In this document: in pieces, positions 1-8,828 of the stretch
Layout: each line of letters opens with the position of its first letter
How positions within the stretch are numbered: position 1 is the first letter of the stretch
NCBI RefSeq assembly: GCF_003634705.1
Contig: NZ_RBWU01000006.1
Span: 124,001-188,000 of the forward strand
DNA length: 64,000 nt
Direction of reading: 5' to 3'
Origin: Actinomadura pelletieri DSM 43383
Lineage (GTDB): Bacteria; Actinomycetota; Actinomycetes; Streptosporangiales; Streptosporangiaceae
Notes under the pieces: model-generated
The model's input: only the letters and a program-made list of their open reading frames with translations
Databases searched by the model: none
What the model was told of the DNA's origin: nothing
Translations under genes and position numbers: made by a program

Positions 1-1
1 T

Positions 2-991
2 CAGGAAGACGCGATCAAGGCGCTGTCGCAGTCGATCCGCCGGACCCGTGCCGGGCTGAAGGACCCCAAGCGTCCGGGTGGCTCGTTCATCTTCGCCGGC
101 CCGTCCGGTGTCGGTAAGACCGAGCTGTCCAAGACGCTGGCGGAGTTCCTGTTCGGTGACGAGGACGCGCTGATCCAGCTGGACATGTCCGAGTTCATGG
201 AGAAGCACACCGTCTCGCGGCTGTTCGGCTCCCCGCCCGGATACGTCGGGTACGAGGAGGGCGGCCAGCTGACCGAGAAGGTCCGGCGCAAGCCGTTCTC
301 GGTGGTGCTGTTCGACGAGATCGAGAAGGCCCACCAGGACATCTTCAACAGCCTGTTGCAGATCCTGGAGGACGGTCGTCTCACCGACGCCCAGGGCCGC
401 GTGGTCGACTTCAAGAACACCGTCATCATCATGACGACGAACCTCGGGTCCAAGGACATCTCCAAGGGCGTGTCCATGGGGTTCGCGCGGCAGAACGACG
501 AGCAGGGCTCGTACGAGCGGATGAAGGCGAAGGTCTCGGAGGAGCTCAAGCAGCACTTCCGGCCCGAGTTCCTCAACCGCGTCGACGACACGGTGGTGTT
601 CCACCAGCTCACCCCGAACGAGATCATCCAGATCGTGGACCTGATGATCGCCAAGGTCGATGACCGGCTCAAGGACCGCGACATGGGGATCGAGCTGCAG
701 CAGGAGGCCAAGGACCTGCTGGCCATCCGCGGCTACGACCCGGTGCTGGGCGCGCGTCCGCTGCGGCGCACGATCCAGCGGGAGATCGAGGACCAGCTGT
801 CGGAGAAGATCCTCTACAGCGAGCTGAAGGCCGGGCAGATCGTGCTGGTCGGCACCGAGGGCTTCGACCCGGACGACAAGGAGAACTCGGCCGAGAACGC
901 CAAGTTCACCTTCAAGGGCGTGCCGAAGCCCACCACCGTCCCCGACAGCCCGCCGCCCATCGAGGGCGCGGTCAACTTCAACAAGGACTGA
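2..991 (+). CDS. clpC: ATP-dependent Clp protease ATP-binding subunit ClpC (3' part)
   Basis: This is the C-terminal 329 residues of a ClpC-type AAA+ unfoldase, the partner of the ClpP protease in protein quality control. The 5' part lies outside the window. It holds the second AAA+ module: Walker A GPSGVGKT at about residue 33 of the fragment, the pore loop GYVGYEEGG, and Walker B VVLFDEIEKA at about residue 100. These are followed by the C-terminal D2-small domain (DPVLGARPLRRTIQREIED), typical of Hsp100 proteins. The tail beyond it is acidic and then proline-rich, as in actinobacterial ClpC. The stop codon is followed at once by a strong hairpin terminator. ClpB is less likely because the C-terminal sequence is of ClpC type. 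Confidence 0.95.
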   Translation, partial: QEDAIKALSQSIRRTRAGLKDPKRPGGSFIFAGPSGVGKTELSKTLAEFLFGDEDALIQLDMSEFMEKHTVSRLFGSPPGYVGYEEGGQLTEKVRRKPFSVVLFDEIEKAHQDIFNSLLQILEDGRLTDAQGRVVDFKNTVIIMTTNLGSKDISKGVSMGFARQNDEQGSYERMKAKVSEELKQHFRPEFLNRVDDTVVFHQLTPNEIIQIVDLMIAKVDDRLKDRDMGIELQQEAKDLLAIRGYDPVLGARPLRRTIQREIEDQLSEKILYSELKAGQIVLVGTEGFDPDDKENSAENAKFTFKGVPKPTTVPDSPPPIEGAVNFNKD

Positions 992-1004
992 CCAACGTCC
1001 AGAG

Positions 1005-1034
1005 GGCCCGCACCGGATCCGTCCGGTGCGGGCC
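1005..1034 (+). terminator. Intrinsic-type terminator hairpin after clpC
   Basis: A perfect 13-bp stem (GGCCCGCACCGGA at 1005-1017 pairs with 1022-1034) is closed by a TCCG tetraloop, 14 bases after the clpC stop. The T-run after it is poor, as is common in high-GC actinobacteria. Confidence 0.85.
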
Positions 1035-1093
1035 TTCCGCACGCCCGGGCGCCTCCGCTCCGTGATGTCGGACGCGGGCCGTAGTGTTCGAAC

Positions 1094-1759
1094 ATGCGAT
1101 CGAATCCGGCGGGATCTCGACGGGAAGGACCCTCGTATGGGACGCGGGTCGCGCGGGCGTTCCCGTGCGACGTCCACGCCCCCGCACCGGCCCAACTACC
1201 GATCTTCCGGTCGCGCCTGCAGGGCGAACTCCTCGCCCGGCTGCTGCTGGGCCCGGAACGCGAGATGTCGATGCTCGACCTCGCCGTGATGCTCCACACC
1301 GACCTCGCCTCCGTGATGCGCGAGGCGGAGCCGTTGGCCCGGGCGGGCATCCTCGCCCTCCGCCGCACCCTGGCCGGACGCCTGGTGAGACGAAACGTCG
1401 ACAGCCCGCTGTACGAGCCGCTCGCCCATCTCCTGATGTTGACCTTCGGCCCGGCCGCGGTGGTGGCTGAGGAGTTCGGTCGGCTGCCCGCCGTCCGGCG
1501 GATCTATCTCTTCGGCGCTTGGGCGGACCGGTACGAGCACCCGTCCGGCCCGCACCCGGTCGATGTCGACGTCCTGGTCATCGGGCACCTCCCGCCGGAC
1601 ACCGCGTTCGACGCCGCGCAGGAGTCCGCCGCACGACTCGCGCTCCCCGTGCACCCCGTCGTCCGCACCCCGTCCCAGTGGCGGGACGACACCGACCCCT
1701 TCCTCCGCGAGATCCGCAACGGCCCCGTAGTGGCCGTCCAACCCCTCAGCCCGACGTGA
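1094..1759 (+). CDS. Winged-HTH / nucleotidyltransferase-like protein
   Basis: A 221-residue protein of unknown role. Residues of about 36-100 look like a winged helix-turn-helix (LPIFRSRLQGELLARLLL, then MSMLDLAVMLHTDLASVMRE and a basic wing LAGRLVRRNV). The C-terminal part resembles the minimal nucleotidyltransferase fold: an IYLFGAWADRY stretch where the GS motif would be, followed by the acidic pair DVDVLVIG. The family combines a DNA-binding head with an NTase-like tail; whether it is catalytic is open because the usual GSxARG is GAWADR. The ATG at 1094 is the only good in-frame start, but conserved similarity seems to begin near residue 30. It stands alone, tail to tail with the adenosine deaminase gene. 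Confidence 0.6.
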   Translation: MRSNPAGSRREGPSYGTRVARAFPCDVHAPAPAQLPIFRSRLQGELLARLLLGPEREMSMLDLAVMLHTDLASVMREAEPLARAGILALRRTLAGRLVRRNVDSPLYEPLAHLLMLTFGPAAVVAEEFGRLPAVRRIYLFGAWADRYEHPSGPHPVDVDVLVIGHLPPDTAFDAAQESAARLALPVHPVVRTPSQWRDDTDPFLREIRNGPVVAVQPLSPT

Positions 1760-2750
1760 AGGGCCCGGCGGGGTCAGCGGGAGCGGTTGTTAGCCAGGTC
1801 GTGATCGCCGCGTGGAGGCGGGCCTTGGTGGCGTCGGGGGCGAAGGAGGCGTCCACACCGGCGCGGGCGAGGTCGGCGAGGTCCCGGTCGCCGTAGCCGA
1901 AGGTGTCGCGGACGCGGGCGTACTCGGTGGCGAGAGGCGTGCCGATGAGCGCGGGAATGTCGGTGTTGAGGGTGACGGTCAGACCAGCGTCGCGAAGGCG
2001 GGGGAGGGGATGTTCGTCGAGGACGGCGAAGCCCAGCGCGACGTTCGACGACGGGCACACTTCGAGCGGTATGCCGCGTGCGCGGACCTCGGCGACAAGG
2101 TCCGGGTCGTCCAGGATCCGGATGCCGTGGCCGAGACGCTCGGCCCCACCCGGGCCCAGCGCGTGCCGGATGCTGGCCGGGCCTTCGCTCTCGCCCGCGT
2201 GATGAACGACATGAAGGCCCGCGTCGCGAGCGGCGACGAACACCTCGTTGAACGGGTCGCCGGGATGGGCCTCGTCGCCGGCGAGCCCCACGGCGACGAC
2301 TCCGTCGTGGCGGCGGGCGAGATCGAGGGTCCGCCAGGCGCGTTCGACGGATCGGCGGCGGGAGTGATCGAGGATGAGGCGGCACTCGATCCCGAACGCC
2401 TCCCGTCCGGCTTCCAGGCCCTCCAGGACGGCCGCCAGCGGCATGTCCAGGTCGCCGAGCCGCTCGCCGTGCGCGGCGGCGGTGAAGGACGCCTCGGCGT
2501 AGCGGGTGCCCTGCGCGGCCTCGTCCGCGCAGAACTCGTAGGCGATCCTGCGGAAGTCGGCGGGACGGCGCAGGCAGGAGCGCACAAGGTCGTTCTGCGC
2601 GAAGAAGGCGGCGAAACTGCCGAACGTCCCCACATCGTCGGGCACCCGCACGCCGTTGGCCGCGCCGATCTCCCGCAACGTGGCCCACCGGACGGTGCTC
2701 TCCAGATGGACGTGCAGGTGGGCTTTCGGCAGGCTCAGCAGATCGCGCAC
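1746..2750 (-). CDS. add: Adenosine deaminase
   Basis: Hydrolytic deamination of adenosine to inosine in purine salvage; cytosolic TIM-barrel metalloenzyme of 334 residues. The metal and substrate motifs are present in order: HLHVHLE near the N-terminus (the HxH pair), the GLAGDEAHPGDPF substrate stretch, HHAGES (third metal His and catalytic region), LEVCPSSNVALG, and LNTDIPAL with the last metal-binding Asp. The frame stays open upstream to 2915, but family similarity starts at RDLLSLPKAHLH, so the GTG at 2750 is chosen; a GTG at 2777 is also possible. No strong ribosome binding site is visible for either. The last 14 bases overlap the opposing gene that ends at 1759. Confidence 0.9.
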   Translation of the reverse strand: MRDLLSLPKAHLHVHLESTVRWATLREIGAANGVRVPDDVGTFGSFAAFFAQNDLVRSCLRRPADFRRIAYEFCADEAAQGTRYAEASFTAAAHGERLGDLDMPLAAVLEGLEAGREAFGIECRLILDHSRRRSVERAWRTLDLARRHDGVVAVGLAGDEAHPGDPFNEVFVAARDAGLHVVHHAGESEGPASIRHALGPGGAERLGHGIRILDDPDLVAEVRARGIPLEVCPSSNVALGFAVLDEHPLPRLRDAGLTVTLNTDIPALIGTPLATEYARVRDTFGYGDRDLADLARAGVDASFAPDATKARLHAAITTWLTTAPADPAGPFTSG

Positions 2751-3010
2751 GCTCGCACCGTAGGCAACACCGGACACTGCTGACCAGTCATTTTCGCGCT
2801 GCCAAAGTCCGATTGACGCGCGGCCGGCGGTGATCCAGACGCAAGCGCGTTCCCACGTGTACACCAGTCGGTGCAAGCGCCGCGGCCGTCGTTTCGAAGT
2901 GGCCTCAGCCCGCACGTGAACGCGTTACCCGCCCGGTGTAGCGATGCTGAAGGCGAGCAGAACCGGGCGGATCGCGAAGCGATGCGCGTTCGCACCAGGA
3001 CAGGTCACGT

Positions 3011-3165
3011 AGCGAGCCGCCAGGCGAGCGCAGTGGGCCTGGCCTGCAATCAACACAGCGAGCCGCAAGGCGAGTGCAGTGGGCCGGGCCTGCGATCAAC
3101 ACAGCGAGCCGCAAGGCGAGTGCAGTGGGCCGGGCCTGCGATTAATCGGGCCGGGCCTGCGATTA
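3011..3165. repeat. 46-bp tandem repeat downstream of mutY
   Basis: Three tandem units with a 46-bp period begin at 3011, 3057 and 3103. Units 2 and 3 are nearly identical up to their last bases, unit 1 is diverged. A partial copy follows: an 18-bp element starting GGGCCGGGCCTGCG recurs at 3127 and 3148. The array sits between the mutY stop (3172) and the start of add, so on the minus strand it would be in the mutY 3' UTR or add leader. The rest of the 2751-3171 gap shows no convincing gene; the open frames across it are by-products of the repeats. Confidence 0.85.
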
Positions 3166-3171
3166 CTACGG

Positions 3172-4050
3172 TCAGGAGGGGAGGGCGTAGCGGCCGTCGT
3201 CCAGCGGGTCGACCAGGCCGTCCGCGATCAGGCCGTCGAGGGCGCGTTCCCGCTGGGGGCCGTCCGACCAGACGACGTCGATGGCCGGTTTCGGAACCGG
3301 GCCCTCTGCGTCGCGGAGGACGGCGAGGATGCGGCCCCGGCACTGGCGGTCGGTGCCCGCGTAGGTCTGGCCACGGCGCGGTGGGCCGTCGTAGGCGGGC
3401 CGACCGTTCCGCTGCCACGCGCACCTGTCCAGGACCGGGCAGTCGACGCACCGGGGCGCTCGGGCGGTGCAGACCAGCGCGCCCAGCTCCATGGTCGCGA
3501 CGGACCAGCGGGCGGCCGTGGGCGGATCGGCGGGCAGCAGAGACTCGGCGAGCTTCACCTCCGCCCTCGTCTGGGACTTCGGCGGATACTCGTCGCCGGA
3601 CAGCAGCCGGGCCAGGACGCGCCGGACGTTGGTGTCGAGGACGGCATGCCGCTGCCGGAACGCGAAACTCGCGACGGCCGCGGCGGTGTAGGCGCCGATG
3701 CCGGGCAGCGCGAGCAGGTCCTCGTGCGACGACGGGACCTCGCCGCCATGCCGTTCGGTGATCGCGCGGGCGCTCTCGTGCAGTCGCAGCGCGCGGCGCG
3801 GGTAGCCGAGCCGTCCCCAGGCCCGCACGGCCTCCCCGGACGGTTCGGCGGCCAGCGCGGCGGGCGTCGGCCAGCGGGTCAGCCAGGCGTCCCACACGGG
3901 CAGGACACGCGACACCGGTGTCTGCTGGAGCATGATCTCGCTGACGAGGACGCCCCACGGTGTCGCGTCCGGGGCCCGCCACGGAAGGTCACGGGCATTC
4001 GCCTCGTACCAGTCGAGGATCGGGGCGGTGTAGGCGGTGTCGTAGTTCAT
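3172..4050 (-). CDS. mutY: A/G-specific adenine glycosylase MutY
   Basis: Removes adenine mispaired with 8-oxoguanine in base-excision repair. 292 residues. The helix-hairpin-helix LPGIGAYTAAAVASFAF is followed by the catalytic Asp in VLDTNVRRVLARLL, and the C-terminal iron-sulfur loop has the C-x6-C-x2-C-x5-C spacing (CTARAPRCVDCPVLDRC). LPWR near the N-terminus and SEIMLQQTPVSRV are MutY signatures. The C-terminal NUDIX-like 8-oxoG recognition domain is short. The start is put at the ATG at 4050 (MNYDTAY); the frame is open to 4110, but that would overlap the divergent gene. It lies beside disA and radA, both DNA-repair genes. Confidence 0.93.
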   Translation of the reverse strand: MNYDTAYTAPILDWYEANARDLPWRAPDATPWGVLVSEIMLQQTPVSRVLPVWDAWLTRWPTPAALAAEPSGEAVRAWGRLGYPRRALRLHESARAITERHGGEVPSSHEDLLALPGIGAYTAAAVASFAFRQRHAVLDTNVRRVLARLLSGDEYPPKSQTRAEVKLAESLLPADPPTAARWSVATMELGALVCTARAPRCVDCPVLDRCAWQRNGRPAYDGPPRRGQTYAGTDRQCRGRILAVLRDAEGPVPKPAIDVVWSDGPQRERALDGLIADGLVDPLDDGRYALPS

Positions 4051-4119
4051 GGCGCGCCGCCATTGTGGCACGCGGCGGGTCGTCCGCTCTTTCCGGTCCG
4101 GGAAATGCATACTGACCGT

Positions 4120-4728
4120 ATGGGGTTGGACGCTGAACGTGACCCTGGCGGTTCTCGACTCAATCCATACCGGCGGCGTCGCGCGGCGGCCCTGGCCTGC
4201 GCCCTGGTCGTCGTCGGCGCGCTCGCCTGGGCCTGCACCGGTGACACCGGGGACGAGGAGCCGGTCCGGCAGGCGGGCGCGGTCGCCGGCGCGACCTCCG
4301 CGCCCCCGCCGACGGCGATGCCGACGGTCACCGTCACCGCGACGACCACCCCGCGACCGCCGGACGGCGGAGGCCCCTGCCGTGCCCGCGACCTCGTCGT
4401 CAACCTGTCGGCGGGCAGGGACACCTACTCGGGCCGCGCCCGGCCCGAGTTCCGGGTCACGGTGGTCAACATGGGCGGCGGGTCATGCTTGTTCGACCGC
4501 GCCTCGATGGATCTCCGCGTCACCTCCGGCTCCGACCGGATCTGGTCATCCGCCGAATGCCGCCGCGGCGAGTCGTCCAAGACGACACTCCGACGCGGCA
4601 TCCCCCTGGTCGAGACCATCATCTGGAACCGCGGCCGCGGCTGCGCCCGCACCACCCCCGCCCGTCCCGGCACCTACGTCGCCACCCTGAAGGGCCACGC
4701 CAAACGCCAGGTCTTCTACCTGCGCTGA
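4120..4728 (+). CDS. Putative lipoprotein, hypothetical
   Basis: 202 residues, divergent from mutY. The N-terminus is basic (PYRRRR) and followed by a hydrophobic segment ending LAWAC, a plausible lipobox with Cys at about residue 39. A threonine/proline-rich linker leads to a domain with paired cysteines (CRARDLVVNLSA, GGGSCLFDRA, SSAECRRGE, GRGCARTT). Its pattern fits a beta-sandwich with two disulfides outside the membrane. Function unknown; such small Thr-Pro-linked lipoproteins are frequent in Streptosporangiales. ATG at 4105 is an alternative start. Confidence 0.65.
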   Translation: MGLDAERDPGGSRLNPYRRRRAAALACALVVVGALAWACTGDTGDEEPVRQAGAVAGATSAPPPTAMPTVTVTATTTPRPPDGGGPCRARDLVVNLSAGRDTYSGRARPEFRVTVVNMGGGSCLFDRASMDLRVTSGSDRIWSSAECRRGESSKTTLRRGIPLVETIIWNRGRGCARTTPARPGTYVATLKGHAKRQVFYLR

Positions 4729-4971
4729 CCGACGCGGGGGCCTTGAGACGTGCCATTGTGCGCAATCGACGTCTGAGCCATGAGCGCGGCTCCCAGCCTG
4801 TCCCGACGCTTATGCCGCCGACCCGAGGGGCCCCGACGTCAGGGGGCAGGTTGAGGCGGGGGCCGTTTCGCGTGCCGTTGGTCGGTATCGTCGGCTGCGG
4901 TCGCGGCACCTACGTCGCGCCCTGAGGGGCGCGCGACGTCGCGCGGCAGGTTTCGGCTGGGCTGGGCGGGG

Positions 4972-6054
4972 TCAGACGTAGCGTTCGAGGATGGAGGATT
5001 CGGCGAGGCGGGAGAGGCCTTCGCGGACGCTGCGGGCTCGGGACTCGCCGACGCCGCCCACGGCCTGGAGGTCGTCGATGCTGGCGGCGAGGAGTTTCTG
5101 TAGGCCGCCGAAGTGTTCGACGAGACGTTCGACGACCATGCTCGGCAGGCGGGGGACCTTCGCGAGGAGCCGGAAGCCCTTCGGGCTGACGGGCAGGTCG
5201 AGCGCGTCGGGGCCGGAGAAGCCCATCACGTCGGCGACCGTGGAGAGGTCGAGCAGTTCGGTGGCCGAGAGGGTGTCGAGCGCCGAGAGGATCGCGGCTA
5301 CGCCGCGGGCGCGGGTGTCGTCGGACGGGTAGTCGCGGACGATCAGTTCCCGGTCGACGTCGACGCCGGAGACCAGTTCGTCGAGCTGGAGGGAGAGGAG
5401 GCGGCCGTCCGTGCCGAGTTCGACGACATAGCCCTCGATCTCGTCGGCGATGCGGCGGACCATCTCCAGGCGTTGGACGACGGCGCTGACGTCGCGGACG
5501 GTGACGAGGTCCTCGATCTCCAGTGCGGAGAGCGTGCCGGACACCTCGTCCAGCCGCAGTTTGTAGCGTTCGAGCGTCGCCAGGGCCTGGTTGGCCTTGG
5601 AGAGGATCGCCGCCGAGTCCTCGAGGACGTAGCGGATGCCGTCGAGGTACAGCGCGATGATGTGCATCGACTGGCTGACCGAGATGACCGGACAGCCGGT
5701 CTGGCGGGCGACGCGTTCCGCGGTGCGGTGGCGCGTTCCCGACTCCTCGGTGGGGATGGTCGAGTCCGGCACGAGATGGACGGCGGCGCGGACGATGCGG
5801 TTGTGGGTGTCGTCGAGGACGATCGCGCCGTCCATCTTGGCGAGCTCGCGCAGCCGGGTGGCGGAGAACTCGACGTCGAGTTCGAAGCCGCCCGTGCACA
5901 GGTCGCGGACGGGTTTGTCCCACCCGAGCACGATGAGGCCGCCGGTGTGGCCCCGCAGAATCCGCTCCAGTCCGTCGCGAATCTGGGTGCCCGGGGCCAC
6001 CGCGGCCAATGTGGCGCGGCGGCGTTCGTCATGACCCTTGTCGTGTGATGGCAC
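4972..6054 (-). CDS. disA: DNA integrity scanning protein DisA, diadenylate cyclase
   Basis: Makes c-di-AMP from two ATP and scans DNA for branched structures. 360 residues, full length for the family. The N-terminal DAC domain carries the diagnostic DGAIVLDD and GTRHRTAERVA motifs (DGA and RHR). A long helical linker domain follows, and the C-terminus has the RuvA-like helix-hairpin-helix DNA-binding motif (LQAVGGVGESRARSVREGL). The start ATG at 6054 gives the usual N-terminus. The gene lies 113 bp downstream of radA in the same direction, an arrangement common in actinobacteria and Firmicutes, where RadA/Sms can modulate DisA. Confidence 0.96.
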   Translation of the reverse strand: MPSHDKGHDERRRATLAAVAPGTQIRDGLERILRGHTGGLIVLGWDKPVRDLCTGGFELDVEFSATRLRELAKMDGAIVLDDTHNRIVRAAVHLVPDSTIPTEESGTRHRTAERVARQTGCPVISVSQSMHIIALYLDGIRYVLEDSAAILSKANQALATLERYKLRLDEVSGTLSALEIEDLVTVRDVSAVVQRLEMVRRIADEIEGYVVELGTDGRLLSLQLDELVSGVDVDRELIVRDYPSDDTRARGVAAILSALDTLSATELLDLSTVADVMGFSGPDALDLPVSPKGFRLLAKVPRLPSMVVERLVEHFGGLQKLLAASIDDLQAVGGVGESRARSVREGLSRLAESSILERYV

Positions 6055-6167
6055 CTGACCCCCGGAGGTCGCTGGACGGCGTCAGTTTACCGAGGAGGGC
6101 CGGGCGCCGGTTCCTCCCCTGGTCGCAAGCGTCGATCGCGCTGAGTGACACTCTAGTGCCATTCGCG

Positions 6168-7595
6168 TTACGGTGCCGTGAAAGAGACCTGTAGGGCCTG
6201 CTGGAGGCTGTCCACTTCCATGACCTTCATTCCCTCGTAGCTGGTGAGCTGCGGGTCGGCGCGGCGTAGTGGCCCGTCGGCGAGTTCGAGGGAGCCGCGC
6301 GGGACGACGGCGTGCTTGAACCCGAGCCGGGCGGCCTCGCCGAGGCGTCGTTGGACGCCGGGCACGACACGGACCTCACCGGCGAGCCCGACCTCGCCGA
6401 GGGCGATGAGGGTGCTCGACAGGGACTGTTCGACGGTCGATCCCGCGACGGCGAGGGCGAGCGCCAGGTCGACGGACGTCTCGGTGAGCCGCACTCCGCC
6501 GACGGTCGACACGTACACGTCCTGCTCGTGCATGGAGATCTTGCAGCGTTGCGCGAGGACGGCGAGGACCATCGCGACACGGGAGGTGTCCAGCCCGGAC
6601 GTGGCGCGTCGCGGCGAGGGCAGATGCGACTTGGCGACCAGCGACTGCACCTCGGCGACGAGCGGACGGCGGCCTTCGAGCGTCACGGTGACGCAGGTGC
6701 CGGGGACGGGCTCGTCCCGCCGGGTGAGGAACAGCCCGCTCGGGTCGGGCAGCCCGACGATGCCGACCTCGGACAGGTCGAAGCAGCCGAGTTCGTCGGT
6801 CGGCCCGTACCGGTTCTTCACGGCGCGGATCATGCGGAGCCGGGAGTGCCGGTCGCCCTCGAAGTACAGGACGACGTCGACGAGGTGTTCCAGCAGCCGG
6901 GGCCCGGCGATCGCGCCGTCCTTGGTGACGTGGCCGACGAGCACGACGGTGATGCCGCGTTCCTTGGCGACGCGGATGAGGTTGGCGGCGACCTCGCGGA
7001 TCTGTGTCACGCCGCCGGGGGCGCCGTCGACCTCGGACGTCCCGATCGTCTGGATGGAGTCGACGACGAGCAGCGACGGCTCCACCACGTCGACGTGCCC
7101 GAGGATGGCGGACAGTTCGGTCTCGGCCGCCAGGTACAGGTCGTCGGTGATCGCTCCCACACGGTCGGCGCGCAGCCGCACCTGCTCGGCCGACTCCTCA
7201 CCCGTCACGTAGAGGACGCGTGACTTCTCGTCCGGTTCGCGCTTCTCCGTGGACGAGGCGAGCGCGGCGACCTCCAGCAGCAGCGTCGACTTGCCGATGC
7301 CCGGCTCGCCCGCCAGCAGCAGCACGGCCCCCGGCACGATGCCGCCGCCGAGGACCCGGTCGAGTTCGTCGAGCCCCGTGGCCTTCGTCCGCGCGGACCG
7401 CACGTCCACCTGACCGATCGGACGGGCGGGAGCGCTGACCGGCCCGGCGGACACGACCCGCGCCGGGGTGGCGGACGCCGCCTCGGTGACCGTGCCCCAG
7501 GTCTGGCACTCGCCGCAGCGCCCCACCCACTTGGACGTCTGCCAGCCGCACTCCGAACACCGGTAGGCGGCCTTCGCCGTCTTCGCCTTCGCCAT
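6168..7595 (-). CDS. radA: DNA repair protein RadA (Sms)
   Basis: RecA-like branch-migration ATPase. 475 residues. The N-terminal C4 zinc finger (CSECGWQTSKWVGRCGECQTWG as CxxC...CxxC) is followed by Walker A GEPGIGKST, Walker B LLVVDSIQT, the RadA-specific KNRYG motif, and the C-terminal Lon-like domain (DVYVSTVGGVRLTETSVDLALALA). The start ATG at 7595 fits the zinc finger's position. Upstream of disA on the same strand. The gene upstream (hydrolase, stop 7627) is only 31 bp away, so these may be co-transcribed. Confidence 0.96.
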   Translation of the reverse strand: MAKAKTAKAAYRCSECGWQTSKWVGRCGECQTWGTVTEAASATPARVVSAGPVSAPARPIGQVDVRSARTKATGLDELDRVLGGGIVPGAVLLLAGEPGIGKSTLLLEVAALASSTEKREPDEKSRVLYVTGEESAEQVRLRADRVGAITDDLYLAAETELSAILGHVDVVEPSLLVVDSIQTIGTSEVDGAPGGVTQIREVAANLIRVAKERGITVVLVGHVTKDGAIAGPRLLEHLVDVVLYFEGDRHSRLRMIRAVKNRYGPTDELGCFDLSEVGIVGLPDPSGLFLTRRDEPVPGTCVTVTLEGRRPLVAEVQSLVAKSHLPSPRRATSGLDTSRVAMVLAVLAQRCKISMHEQDVYVSTVGGVRLTETSVDLALALAVAGSTVEQSLSSTLIALGEVGLAGEVRVVPGVQRRLGEAARLGFKHAVVPRGSLELADGPLRRADPQLTSYEGMKVMEVDSLQQALQVSFTAP

Positions 7596-7626
7596 GGCGA
7601 AAGCGTAGAGCCGCCATGTGACAACT

Positions 7627-8763
7627 TCAGGACGCGGCGGACGGCGGCACCGACAGCAGGAGCTTCTGGAGATGGTCGGTGACCAGGTCGGGGCGTTCCA
7701 TCATGACCATGTGGCCCGCCGCCGGGACGATCTCCAGCCGCGCGTCCGGCACACAGGCGGCGATCTTGAGGCTGTGCTCGATCGGGGTGAGCCGGTCGTG
7801 CTCCGCGCCGATGACGAGGTTGCGGGCGCCGGCCAGGGACGCGCAGTCGCTGATCAGCTCCGTCGTGATCATCGAGCGGAGGAATCCGGCGAACGCGTCC
7901 ATCCGGGTCTCGACCATCATCCGTTCGGTGAAGGCGACGGCGGCGGGCCCGGCGTCGGGACCGAACGCGATCACGTCCTCCAGGAGGGTGACGGCGCCGC
8001 GCCCGAGATGGCGGACCCGCTCGACGGCGGCGGACCCGACGCCGAGCGCGGCGAGCGCGCCGGGCAGGACCCGGTGGGCGGTGCGCGCGAGCAGCGCGGG
8101 GCCGCCGAAGGTGAGTTCGCTGAGGCCGCTGGACGAGGTGCACAGCAGCGCGGTGGCGGCGATCCTGCCGCCGATGAGGTCGGGGTTCTCGTCCGCGTAG
8201 CGCAGGATGGTCATGCCGCCCATGGAGTGGCCGACAAGGACGATCGGCGTCCGCTCGGGGACGGTCGCGTCGATCACGGCGGCGAGGTCGGCGGCGAGTC
8301 GGGAGAGCGCGTAGCCGTCGCGGGCGCAGCCGCCGGACCGGCCGTGGCCCCGGTGGTCCCAGAAGACGAGACGGGCGTGGCCGCGCAGGGCCCTGCGCTG
8401 GAAGTGCCACGAGTCCTGGGTGAGCGTCCAGCCGTGGCAGAACACGACGGCGAGGTCGGTGCGGTCGTCGCCGTCGATCTCGACGTACAGGCGGGTTCCG
8501 TCGCCGGCGCGGACGGAGACGGGACGGCCGCGCAGCGAGCCGAACGGCTCACCCGCGAACGGGTCGGGGCGCAGTTCGAGGCGGCGCAGGGCGCGGCGCT
8601 GGACGGCCAGCCCGGCGAGCCCGGCACCGGCGCCGGCGGTGCCGAGCGCCGTGGCGGCGAGGAGTCCGCGCAGGGCCCGGCCCCGGGCGACGGGTCGGGG
8701 AGCGGCGTGGTCCCGGGGGGTCGTGGTGGGGGCGCTGGGGCTCGACTTGGCGGCACGGCCCAT
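7627..8763 (-). CDS. Alpha/beta hydrolase
   Basis: 378 residues. After a basic, Ala/Gly-rich N-terminal segment of about 45 residues that could be a membrane anchor (LLAATALGTAGAGAGLAGLA), the alpha/beta-hydrolase fold is clear: oxyanion strand VVFCHGWTLTQDSW, GHGRSGG, nucleophile elbow GHSMGG with the Ser, acid region GAEHDRLTP and the catalytic His in AAGHMVMMERPD. The substrate cannot be told from sequence. Start ATG 8763 has the ribosome binding site GGAGGA 7 bases upstream; the open frame continues to 8895 without support. It is followed closely by radA. Confidence 0.88.
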   Translation of the reverse strand: MGRAAKSSPSAPTTTPRDHAAPRPVARGRALRGLLAATALGTAGAGAGLAGLAVQRRALRRLELRPDPFAGEPFGSLRGRPVSVRAGDGTRLYVEIDGDDRTDLAVVFCHGWTLTQDSWHFQRRALRGHARLVFWDHRGHGRSGGCARDGYALSRLAADLAAVIDATVPERTPIVLVGHSMGGMTILRYADENPDLIGGRIAATALLCTSSSGLSELTFGGPALLARTAHRVLPGALAALGVGSAAVERVRHLGRGAVTLLEDVIAFGPDAGPAAVAFTERMMVETRMDAFAGFLRSMITTELISDCASLAGARNLVIGAEHDRLTPIEHSLKIAACVPDARLEIVPAAGHMVMMERPDLVTDHLQKLLLSVPPSAAS

Positions 8764-8828
8764 GGTCGATCCTCCGTATCTCAAGGTCGCGGCACGCCGT
8801 CCGACAGGCTGTCCGACCCGCCGGTAAT

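Noticed and set aside
3011..3165. Tandem repeats as a CRISPR array
   Set aside because: Units are contiguous with no unique spacers and no cas genes are present.
3079..4119. Plus-strand frame antisense to mutY, continuous with the lipoprotein gene
   Set aside because: mutY is a clear gene on the other strand; the lipoprotein has its own start at 4120 and a signal-like N-terminus there.
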